A stretch of 5,437 nt of DNA, from NCBI GenBank assembly GCA_031279155.1, contig JAITJB010000161.1:1-5437 (forward strand). The letters are read 5' to 3'. Source of the stretch: Deltaproteobacteria bacterium. Lineage in GTDB: Bacteria; Desulfobacterota; Desulfarculia; Adiutricales; Adiutricaceae. The position numbers and the translations under genes were made by a program. Under the pieces are notes generated by a model that did not search any database, was not told where the DNA came from, and saw only the letters and a list, made by a program, of their open reading frames with translations. Below, one piece after another: positions 1 through 5,166 of the stretch. How positions within the stretch are numbered: the first letter of the stretch is position 1; every line of letters begins with the position of its first letter.

Positions 1-585
1 TATTTTGGTCACGGCTTAAACGTGGATCTGGCCTTCTTTTACTCAAGCTTAGATCAACCTTTTTACGACGCCTCCACCAACGTTCCTCACCCTAGTGGTC
101 GGACTTACACTCAGACCGTCAACGCCTATAGGGCCAAAAACTATGGGGCTGAGCTGTTTGTCTCCTACGACATCCAAAACTTATATTTAACGCCCTATGT
201 CTCAGTTACGACCATGAGATATGAGCGCGAGGTAACCCCGGGTAACACGACCAAAGATACCGGCGTACCTAAGCATTGGGGCGTAGCTGGCCTTAGGTTC
301 TCCAAGGAATTTGGCGGTAACATGAGGCTTTTCTCCGACGCCTCCGTCACCTGGTCCGAAGGTCACCGAAACATCGACTATGCCACCTTAAGTAGCGCCG
401 CCGGAACCAACATCGTCTACTCTTCGGGCTTTAAAGCCGATCTGACCGTGGGCGCCGAATACGGTCAGGACCACCGCCTGAGGGCCTCGCTGAGCTTTAA
501 AAACATCGGAGATAAGCCCTTTGAGCCCTGGGGCTACTATCAACCAGGCTTCCACGTAGTGGGAAGTCTGTCCTATGAGTTTTAA
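1..585 (+). CDS. TonB-dependent receptor-type outer-membrane protein, C-terminal part (5' end outside window)
   Basis: The reading frame is open from the first base, so the true start lies upstream; the GTG at 22 is internal. The visible 194 residues alternate short polar/aromatic strands with turn-rich loops, as expected for the last strands of an outer-membrane beta-barrel. Recognisable pieces are the KNYGAELFVSYDI strand, a YLTPYVSVTTMRYE strand, and the ending FKNIGDKPFEPWG...GSLSYEF. The 'NIGDKPFEP' turn followed by a final strand ending in Phe is typical of TonB-dependent receptors, and a terminal aromatic residue is the usual signal for barrel assembly by BAM. Such receptors import iron chelates, corrinoids or other large ligands using TonB energy. 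The plug domain and TonB box are not in the window, so the ligand cannot be read and another large barrel class is not excluded. Its stop overlaps the next gene by 11 nt, suggesting co-transcription. Confidence 0.8.
   Translation, partial: YFGHGLNVDLAFFYSSLDQPFYDASTNVPHPSGRTYTQTVNAYRAKNYGAELFVSYDIQNLYLTPYVSVTTMRYEREVTPGNTTKDTGVPKHWGVAGLRFSKEFGGNMRLFSDASVTWSEGHRNIDYATLSSAAGTNIVYSSGFKADLTVGAEYGQDHRLRASLSFKNIGDKPFEPWGYYQPGFHVVGSLSYEF
561..566 (+). promoter_or_regulatory. Ribosome binding site for the 575 start
   Basis: GGGAAG lies inside the end of the receptor gene, 8 nt before ATG 575. It supports ATG 575 as a real start even though it overlaps the upstream coding sequence, and so supports translational coupling. 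Confidence 0.6.
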
Positions 586-1726
586 AGCGGCTTTAGTCAT
601 CTTGTTTCTCGCCTGGCCTTGCGCGGGAGTATCTTGGGCCGGGGCTCCGGTTGAAGCTATAGAGGTTATGGCCAAAGCCCCGGCCCTGGTAATGGCCGAG
701 GCCTCGGTTGCAACCCCTAAGGCTCCGGCTGATTTGAAATTAGCCTGGTGGAGTCTGGTCAAAAGTGAGCATTCTCCCTTTGGGCCCTACGATTACTTCT
801 CAGCTAGGCTTTTTAGGTTGACTGGACCTAACGGGCCCCTAGGTCCAGCTGATACCGAAAATTCAGAAAAACCTTATCCCCCGGACCATGAGGGTCCGGG
901 GGAGGCGATAGCGAGAAAACTTGATGACCGACAAAACGACCCCCAATATGACCAAAAAGTTGACCAAGAAGGCGGCCAAAAAGGCGACCAAGATGGCTTG
1001 ATCTCTCATAAAAATCTAATCGCTAGTCCCCTTAGGCCAAACTCCCTTCAGGTAGTGCTCAAAAAGTCTGACCTAACCCTGATGGGCCACCGCCCGGTGG
1101 CGGCAGGCGAGCCGGTTTATATTGAGGCTTCGCCCTTAGTCCACGATGGCGCCTGGTATGTCTTCATTAAGGCCGACAGTCAATGCGTTATCGATGTGCT
1201 CTCTAGCCTGGTCATAGGGGGTAATACTGTTTACGCCCAGACTAAGGCGTCCTTATATCCGCCTAAAGCCGTTTCTAACTCGCCGCCTCTAAAATTAGAT
1301 AGGGTAAACTGGCCGATTTTAACGGTTAAAAGCCCGGCTAGAGCGGCCTTCAGGATGCTAGCCGGATCTAAACTTATTCTTGAGGCCAAAGATTACCGCC
1401 AAGAGAGCCTTATGGTTTTAGATTACGGAAGTTTTAATAAGCTTTCGGTAAATGACTCTGATCTAATTGAATACTTTGTCTCCGATGACCCGCTTTTAAA
1501 CCTCTCTGGCTATTCGAAAAGTAAAGAAATTGTCCTCTTTAGCCTTCTTAGGCCCAAAGGGCGGGAGGCTCAAAACCCGGTCTTAGTTAGCTTTAGCTTT
1601 GAGGTCTTCCGAAATCAGGCTATCCACGCTTCCCAAAAGGGCGCTGTCTGGCTTTTTATTGTGACCGTGGTTTTAGCTTTTCTTTTGACATTAGTTTACC
1701 GCCGGAGGTTTGGCCTTGACGATTAG
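575..1726 (+). CDS. Unrecognised envelope protein with signal peptide and C-terminal membrane anchor
   Basis: I do not recognise this 383-residue protein. Residues 1-22 look like a Sec signal peptide: Lys4, a hydrophobic core at about 5-15, and a likely cleavage after SWA (20-22). Cys16 is not in a good lipobox. Residues 23-55 are Ala/Pro-rich. Residues 82-141 are a Pro/Gly then Asp/Gln/Lys-rich linker with a 4-residue periodicity at 117-140. Residues about 157-345 look like a mixed-beta folded domain (for example VYIEASP, AWYVFIKA, LVSFSFEVF). A single hydrophobic helix at about 356-375 is followed by RRR, which by the positive-inside rule places the short tail in the cytoplasm and the main domain in the periplasm. 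After signal cleavage only one cysteine remains (C204), so no haem c or iron-sulfur motif is present. It sits between a receptor and a membrane ferredoxin, overlapping each by 11 nt. A role as periplasmic partner of one of them is inference. Confidence 0.75.
   Translation: MSFKAALVILFLAWPCAGVSWAGAPVEAIEVMAKAPALVMAEASVATPKAPADLKLAWWSLVKSEHSPFGPYDYFSARLFRLTGPNGPLGPADTENSEKPYPPDHEGPGEAIARKLDDRQNDPQYDQKVDQEGGQKGDQDGLISHKNLIASPLRPNSLQVVLKKSDLTLMGHRPVAAGEPVYIEASPLVHDGAWYVFIKADSQCVIDVLSSLVIGGNTVYAQTKASLYPPKAVSNSPPLKLDRVNWPILTVKSPARAAFRMLAGSKLILEAKDYRQESLMVLDYGSFNKLSVNDSDLIEYFVSDDPLLNLSGYSKSKEIVLFSLLRPKGREAQNPVLVSFSFEVFRNQAIHASQKGAVWLFIVTVVLAFLLTLVYRRRFGLDD
822..848 (+). repeat. Inverted repeat within the linker of the 575-1726 gene
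   Basis: A perfect 9-bp stem, CTGGACCTA (822-830) and TAGGTCCAG (840-848), encloses a 9-nt loop containing GGGCCC. It lies in coding sequence for the Pro/Gly-rich linker. It shares the GGACC/GGTCC core with the second hairpin at 877-903. Confidence 0.6.
877..903 (+). repeat. Strong GC-rich hairpin within the linker of the 575-1726 gene
   Basis: A perfect 11-bp stem, TCCCCCGGACC (877-887) and GGTCCGGGGGA (893-903), closes a 5-nt loop ATGAG. This is the strongest hairpin noticed in the window and it lies inside an open reading frame. No T-run follows, so it does not look like a terminator. It may fold in mRNA or mark an inserted palindromic unit. Confidence 0.7.
923..994 (+). repeat. In-frame 12-nt degenerate tandem repeat, six units
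   Basis: Six consecutive 12-nt units encode DDRQ, NDPQ, YDQK, VDQE, GGQK and GDQD (residues 117-140). The second residue is Asp in five of six units. The last four are most alike at DNA level, each built around GACCAA or GGCCAA followed by AAA, GAA or GAT. The units give a hydrophilic, probably disordered spacer. Slippage in whole units would keep the frame. Confidence 0.65.
1704..1708 (+). promoter_or_regulatory. Ribosome binding site that favours TTG 1716 as start
   Basis: GGAGG is the best Shine-Dalgarno core near this junction. It is 7 nt from TTG 1716, only 1 nt from TTG 1710, and 19 nt from the first ATG at 1728. Spacing therefore favours TTG 1716. If ATG 1728 were used instead, the protein would lose four residues and the genes would not overlap. 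Confidence 0.6.
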
Positions 1727-2693
1727 AATGCTAAGACTCATCAGCCAACACGTTTTTTTCTTTATCCTAACCTTTTCCGGTCGCCTAGGCATCTCGCTAG
1801 GGCCGTCGCTACCCTGCCTGAGCTGCCCATATGTAACTGGCTGCGGCGGCGTTTGTTATCTTAGGATGCTTCAGAGCCCCATGGGCGGCCTAGGCATGAA
1901 CCTGGCCGTCCTTTTTACCCAAAGAGGCCTTCAGGCGCTGGCGGCTTTTGGGCTCTTTGTAGTTCTAGTAGCCCTTTTCGGTCAAAGCTGGTGCGGCTGG
2001 ACCTGCCCCTTTGGATTACTCCAAGATTATGCCGCTAGACTAAGAAACAAGCTGAGGATTAGGGAAGCAATCTTAAGCGATCGGGCCATGTTTACGATTA
2101 AGATATTTAAGTGCATTTTTTTTGTATACTTACTAATCATCCCGGTTTTAATTACCTTAGGTCTGGCCCACAGCGATCTGACGCTACCTTATTGCGCCAT
2201 CTGCCCGGTTAAGCTCATCATGCCGCTTATAACCGGCGACCCCACTTACCTTAATCTCGATTTCACCAATAGCGTTCTTTTAACCGAAAGCGTCGTCTTA
2301 ATCGTCTTTTCAGGTCTGGTCTTAGTCGGGATGTTTTTTAAGACCAGGTTCTTTTGTCTCATCTGCCCGATGTCCCTTTTGATAAGCTTATTTAGGCCGA
2401 TATTTCTCCTAAGGCTAATTAAGGAACCCGCAGCCTGCTTGGGCTGCGGCAACTGCCGAAGGGTCTGCCCAACTACCATCGATAAGAGCGCGCCTTTATC
2501 TAACGATCTAAAGCTAAGCACCAAACATATAGACGCCGTAAGAGGGTTTGCGAAAAGCTGTCAGGGGTGTTTTAACTGCGCCCAGTGCTGCTCTACGGAA
2601 GGCTCTTTAGGCATAAAATTTGGTCCCAAGGTGATTTTCCGCGCTTCTAGAAGCTACGCGGCCAAGCTTTTAAAAAGAAAATCCTTCCATTAG
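1716..2693 (+). CDS. NapH/CcoG-type polytopic membrane ferredoxin
   Basis: About 325 residues from TTG 1716 (327 from TTG 1710). Likely membrane segments lie at about 8-28, 60-90, 126-150 and 186-208, with a further hydrophobic stretch at 212-233. Family motifs are CGWTCPFG (93-100), CAICP (160-164) and CLICP (214-218). The C-terminal domain carries two [4Fe-4S] motifs: C241/244/247/251 (CxxCxxCxxxCP) and C282/285/288/292. Positive residues at 101-118 and after 308 put the ferredoxin domain in the cytoplasm. Proteins of the NapH/NosR/CcoG group pass electrons between the quinone pool or cytoplasmic donors and membrane or periplasmic acceptors; the exact partner is not visible here. An extra cysteine set, C34/37/43/47, lies in the first periplasmic loop. 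The gene overlaps the upstream anchored protein by 11 nt and precedes an iron-sulfur enzyme pair, so a redox supply role is reasonable but inferred. Confidence 0.85.
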   Translation: MTIRMLRLISQHVFFFILTFSGRLGISLGPSLPCLSCPYVTGCGGVCYLRMLQSPMGGLGMNLAVLFTQRGLQALAAFGLFVVLVALFGQSWCGWTCPFGLLQDYAARLRNKLRIREAILSDRAMFTIKIFKCIFFVYLLIIPVLITLGLAHSDLTLPYCAICPVKLIMPLITGDPTYLNLDFTNSVLLTESVVLIVFSGLVLVGMFFKTRFFCLICPMSLLISLFRPIFLLRLIKEPAACLGCGNCRRVCPTTIDKSAPLSNDLKLSTKHIDAVRGFAKSCQGCFNCAQCCSTEGSLGIKFGPKVIFRASRSYAAKLLKRKSFH

Positions 2694-2717
2694 ACGTTTA
2701 CTTAGAAAATTTAGGTC

Positions 2718-2746
2718 AAAGCCAAAGAAAGAAAGCCAGAAAGCCA
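2718..2746 (+). repeat. Purine-rich AAAGCCA repeats before the 2758 gene
   Basis: The 64-nt gap after the membrane ferredoxin gene contains AAAGCCA at 2718-2724, 2732-2738 and 2740-2746, embedded in an A/G-rich stretch that runs to the start codon. The last copy runs directly into the ribosome binding site. I see no convincing promoter or terminator in the gap, so read-through from upstream is likely. Confidence 0.5.
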
Positions 2747-2752
2747 GGAAAG
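2746..2752 (+). promoter_or_regulatory. Ribosome binding site for the 2758 start
   Basis: AGGAAAG, with its AGGA core ending 8 nt before ATG 2758, supports that start. No in-frame alternative with a better site was seen. Confidence 0.6.
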
Positions 2753-2757
2753 AAACG

Positions 2758-4047
2758 ATGCCCTCTAATATCCCCCAAGCCCCATCAAATGCTATACTGA
2801 GGCTTCAAGCCAGGCGTGATAAGATTTCCCAGCTAGCGGCAAACGAAATAAAAACCAAGATAGAGAGCCTTAAAGCTAGGCCGGATTATAAAATAGAATA
2901 CAGCTATTTTTTAGATCTCTTAAGTGCGCCCCTAGCCTCGCGTTTAGCTGCCATCAATAAACCCGCTGTTGCCTTCCTCTGCCAAGTTGCGCCCCTAGAA
3001 CTCATTGAGGCCCATGGTCTCCACCCCTATAGGCTTTTTGGCGGCCACCACGCTTCCGAAAGGCTTTCAGCTCCAAACCTACCGGCCGTTATGTGCCCCA
3101 TGCTGCGATCGCTTTTAGGCCATCTCATGACCTTGGACTTAGGTGGTGACGATAGTTTTAAGGCCCTAATAATTCCCACCATGTGCGATTGGACAGTTAA
3201 GTTTGATTCTCTCTCTAACCTCTGCGGCCTTAAGCTCCCCAAGGTCCACCTGATGGACCCTTCTAGAGTTAAAAACAGCCCCCAGGCCCCTAAAAGGTGG
3301 CTAGGAGAGACATCTAGCCTCAATAAGTTTTTGGAAAGCTTATCTGGCCGCAAAATCGGGCCCCGCGAGTTATCGCGGGCCATCGAAACTTACCAAGAGG
3401 CTTATTTGGGCTTTTCGCAGCTAATCGATCTGAAGCGAAAATTGCGCCTTCCCCAAATCTGGTTTTCGGTCATAGCCTCATCTTTTTATCTCGATACCGT
3501 TCAAAACTGGACCAAAGCCGTTAAAGGCCTCTTAGCCGCCTTGTGCCTTAAAGATAAAATTGAAACTAATGACGGCCATAATAAAAAAAGCCAAAACGTC
3601 TTTTTGGCCGGATCGCCTATTTTTTTTCCCAATTTTAAAATGCTCGATCTTCTTGAAGAAGCAGGTCTTATGGTAGTCATAGACGATCTTTGCTCTTCGG
3701 AAAGACTACTACCTGGGCCAGTTTTTATAACTGACCACTCATTTTACGGCTTACTTACGGCCCTTAGTCAGCGCTACCATCTCGGCTGCTTGTGCCCGAC
3801 CTTCGCCGACCACCACCATGCCGTAAATAAATTCACCAATATTTTCATAAACCCCATTTTTAAGGGGATTATCTTCCACGTCCTTAAGGGCTGTCACCTC
3901 TTCGATCTCAAGAGCTTAGCCGTGGAACCCAACGTCAAAGAGCTAGGGATAAAATTTCTGAGAGTGGAGACCGATTATGCCAAAGAAGACGCCAACACCC
4001 TCCTAACTAGGCTGGAAGCCTTTGGCAGCAGCCTAGGCGTCGCTTAA
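2758..4047 (+). CDS. 2-hydroxyacyl-CoA dehydratase D-component family protein (HgdB/BcrC/YjiM-like), possible double-cubane cluster protein
   Basis: At 429 residues this is full length for the family. Motifs in order: CQVAPLELIEAHGLHPYRL (75-93); MCPMLRSLLG (112-121); IIPTMCDWTVK (138-148), matching the family 'PTTCD..K' motif; LPKVHLMDP (160-168); FLAGSPIFFPN (282-292); VVIDDLCSSER (306-316); CLCP (344-347); and the ending GIIFHVLKGCH plus VETDY and TRLEAF (370-422). The family holds oxygen-sensitive [4Fe-4S] clusters that receive an ATP-driven low-potential electron from an HgdC-type activator. C113, C143 and C312 sit where I expect the single-cubane ligands. C75, C346 and C379 are also at motif positions, giving six, the number needed for a double-cubane [8Fe-9S] cluster. 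Only one such subunit is encoded here, whereas classical dehydratases have two, which fits the YjiM or double-cubane branch better. The substrate is unknown. Its activator follows at 4168. Confidence 0.88.
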   Translation: MPSNIPQAPSNAILRLQARRDKISQLAANEIKTKIESLKARPDYKIEYSYFLDLLSAPLASRLAAINKPAVAFLCQVAPLELIEAHGLHPYRLFGGHHASERLSAPNLPAVMCPMLRSLLGHLMTLDLGGDDSFKALIIPTMCDWTVKFDSLSNLCGLKLPKVHLMDPSRVKNSPQAPKRWLGETSSLNKFLESLSGRKIGPRELSRAIETYQEAYLGFSQLIDLKRKLRLPQIWFSVIASSFYLDTVQNWTKAVKGLLAALCLKDKIETNDGHNKKSQNVFLAGSPIFFPNFKMLDLLEEAGLMVVIDDLCSSERLLPGPVFITDHSFYGLLTALSQRYHLGCLCPTFADHHHAVNKFTNIFINPIFKGIIFHVLKGCHLFDLKSLAVEPNVKELGIKFLRVETDYAKEDANTLLTRLEAFGSSLGVA

Positions 4048-4098
4048 TTGTAGCTTAGTAGTAGCTTCGTTTTGGCCTAATAGTAGTTTAGTTGGTTA
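4042..4098 (+). repeat. Degenerate GCTTAnTnGTA-type 11-nt repeats overlapping the stop codon
   Basis: GCTTAATTGTA (4042-4052) and GCTTAGTAGTA (4053-4063) are adjacent 11-nt copies. A 22-nt unit beginning GCTTCG and ending AATAGTA (4064-4085) and a GTTTAGTTGGTTA unit (4086-4098) follow. The array begins inside the last codons of the 2758-4047 gene. Confidence 0.45.
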
Positions 4099-4101
4099 GT
4101 T

Positions 4102-4124
4102 TAAATTATTTTAACAATAATTTA
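4102..4124 (+). promoter_or_regulatory. AT-rich inverted repeat, candidate operator for the activator gene
   Basis: A perfect 9-bp inverted repeat, TAAATTATT (4102-4110) and AATAATTTA (4116-4124), is separated by TTAAC and centred about 55 nt before ATG 4168. It has no GC stem or T-run, so it does not resemble a terminator. A weak sigma70-like pair can be drawn here (TTGGTT at 4092, AATAAT at 4116, 18-nt spacer), which would put the inverted repeat over the -10 region. This is a candidate only. Confidence 0.4.
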
Positions 4125-4150
4125 TCAATACTTATCAATACTTATCAATA
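4121..4150 (+). repeat. Three tandem 10-nt repeats of (C/T)TTATCAATA before the activator gene
   Basis: TTTATCAATA, CTTATCAATA and CTTATCAATA are consecutive exact 10-mers differing at one base, followed by the related TTTGTCAAGG that leads into the ribosome binding site. The period is close to one helical turn, so copies would face the same side of the DNA. They could be binding sites for a regulator, or slippage products. Confidence 0.7.
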
Positions 4151-4156
4151 TTTGTC

Positions 4157-4161
4157 AAGGG
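4157..4161 (+). promoter_or_regulatory. Ribosome binding site for the 4168 start
   Basis: AAGGG sits 6 nt before ATG 4168. An out-of-frame ATG at 4163 reads only ATG TTA TGA and overlaps the true start. Confidence 0.6.
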
Positions 4162-4167
4162 CATGTT

Positions 4168-4962
4168 ATGATAACTATAGGCATCGATCTAGGTAGTACG
4201 GCCATTAAGATGGCCTTAGTTGACAACGGCCAATTAAGATGGTCTGGCCGCAGGCCCACGGCCCCGGGCCAAGAGCGCTTGGCCCAAGAGCTTATCGACC
4301 GGGCCATGGACGAATTAAACCTCAAAGGCTCGGATATCGAAGGAATAGCGGCCACCGGCTACGGAAAAAAGCTTTTAACCACGGCCAATAGCTTAGTTGA
4401 TGAGATTTCGGCCAACGCCCTCGGCCTCCACCACTTAAGCTGCGGCCAGGGGCGGGTCATAATTAACGTGGGCGGCCAAGATCTTAAGGTCATCCGCCTC
4501 GATGCGGACGGAAAAATTGTCGATTTTCGCATGAACGATAAATGCGCCGCCGGAACTGGCCGCTTTTTTGAGCAGGTGGCCAGAATTTTAGATATCGAAG
4601 TGGAGTCTTTCGGGGCTCTGTCGGACGCTCCCGATGAGCCGGTGGAGCTAAACAGCACCTGCGCCGTCTTCGCTGAGAGCGAGATAGTATCGCTCTTGGC
4701 CCGGGGAGCTAGCCCGGCTTCGGTTATTAAGGGCTTCCACATATCTCTAGCCAGGCGCGTGGCTTCTTTGGTGGGCTCTGCGGCAGCTACGGCTAGCGAC
4801 TTTGAGATCTGGCTCGACGGCGGGCCATCTCAAGATCGGGGCTTTAGGGCCGCCTTAGAAGACGAACTGATGTGTAGCGTCTCGGTTCTAAAGGCCCCGC
4901 AATACACCGTGGCCTTTGGGGCCGCCCTGTACAAAGCCTTGGATCTGGCCCTACCGAAATAA
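4168..4962 (+). CDS. 2-hydroxyacyl-CoA dehydratase activator / reductase ATPase (BadF/HgdC/YjiL-like)
   Basis: At 264 residues this matches the usual length of single-domain activators (about 260). It has the ASKHA ATPase fold: phosphate-1 loop GIDLGSTAIK (5-14), ATGYGKK (62-68), phosphate-2 loop NVGGQDLK (100-107), NDKCAAGTGRFFE (123-135), STCAVFAESEIVSLLARG (163-180), a nucleotide-binding glycine motif LDGGPSQD (216-223), and PQYTVAFGAALY (244-255). C126 and C165 are the two cysteines by which each monomer of the homodimer holds half of a shared [4Fe-4S] cluster. In the family, ATP hydrolysis drives an electron from this cluster into the partner, here most likely the 2758-4047 product. The first phosphate-2 residue, usually Asp (DIGGQD), is Asn100. 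The gene has its own 120-nt AT-rich leader with inverted and direct repeats, so it may be regulated separately from the upstream genes. Confidence 0.92.
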   Translation: MITIGIDLGSTAIKMALVDNGQLRWSGRRPTAPGQERLAQELIDRAMDELNLKGSDIEGIAATGYGKKLLTTANSLVDEISANALGLHHLSCGQGRVIINVGGQDLKVIRLDADGKIVDFRMNDKCAAGTGRFFEQVARILDIEVESFGALSDAPDEPVELNSTCAVFAESEIVSLLARGASPASVIKGFHISLARRVASLVGSAAATASDFEIWLDGGPSQDRGFRAALEDELMCSVSVLKAPQYTVAFGAALYKALDLALPK

Positions 4963-4970
4963 ACTAGCCA

Positions 4971-5080
4971 TCTTTGCCGTGCTTTGCTGTTTGGGCCTGT
5001 TTGGGTCGTTCTTGGGCCTGCTTGGCCCATCTTGAACTATCTTTTGCCATCTTAGGCGATTTTGGGCGATTTTAAATAAT
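4971..5080 (+). repeat. Array of about eleven degenerate 10-nt T-phased repeats
   Basis: Read in steps of 10 nt from 4971, nearly every unit begins with a CTT/TTT/TTG-like trinucleotide. The clearest are CTTGGCCCAT (5021), CTTGAACTAT (5031), CTTTTGCCAT (5041), CTTAGGCGAT (5051), TTTGGGCGAT (5061) and TTTAAATAAT (5071). GGCGATTTT is repeated exactly at 5055-5063 and 5065-5073. TT steps in phase with the helix can bend DNA. The array begins 8 nt after the stop codon of the activator gene. Confidence 0.55.
5013..5041 (+). terminator. Weak candidate terminator after the activator gene
   Basis: A 6-bp stem, TGGGCC (5013-5018) and GGCCCA (5024-5029), with loop TGCTT lies about 50 nt after the stop codon. 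The sequence that follows (TCTTGAACTATC) is only moderately T-rich, so it is at best a weak intrinsic terminator. It could also be a by-product of the surrounding 10-nt repeats. Confidence 0.25.
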
Positions 5081-5166
5081 AGATTTTTCTTAAACATACT
5101 TCCGAGTCTTAGCCAAAGCGCTTGGATCACCGTTTAATTATGCAAGCGTTTTGATGCATTTTTTCT
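5081..5166. other. AT-rich spacer with no gene recognised
   Basis: This spacer separates the repeat array from the open frame at the right edge. It holds a near-palindrome CCAAAGCGCTTGG (5113-5125) and several T-runs. I found no convincing paired -35 and -10 elements and no RNA gene. Confidence 0.4.

Noticed and set aside
22..24. GTG as the start of a short protein ending at 585
   Set aside because: The frame is open to the first base of the window and the product is clearly the end of a larger barrel; no ribosome site precedes it.
388..762. Antisense open frame across the end of the receptor gene and the start of the next gene
   Set aside because: It spans two well-supported genes on the other strand, has an Ala-rich composition typical of a shadow frame, and shows no family motif.
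877..903. GC-rich hairpin as a transcription terminator
   Set aside because: No T-run follows and it lies in the middle of an intact open frame with coupled genes downstream.
1086..1101. Hairpin GCCACCG / CGGTGGC with 2-nt loop
   Set aside because: Short, inside coding sequence and with a loop too small to fold fully; no sign of function.
2246..2524. Antisense open frame inside the membrane ferredoxin gene
   Set aside because: The + strand here encodes the CLICP and first ferredoxin motifs; the antisense product has no recognisable features.
3362..3379. Hairpin CCCGCGA / TCGCGGG with loop GTTA
   Set aside because: A 7-bp stem in mid-gene with no T-run; likely a coincidence of codon choice in GPRELSRA.
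3027..3383. Antisense open frame inside the dehydratase-family gene
   Set aside because: It is opposite the CPxxRS and PTMCD motif region, which is certainly coding on the + strand.
4121..4160. CRISPR-like repeat array
   Set aside because: Units are 10 nt with no spacers; CRISPR repeats are about 23-37 nt with unique spacers. The 4971-5080 array fails for the same reason.
4155..5030. Three antisense open frames opposite the activator gene and its tail
   Set aside because: The + strand gene has a complete set of ATPase and cluster motifs; the antisense products are Arg/Ser/Pro-rich shadows.
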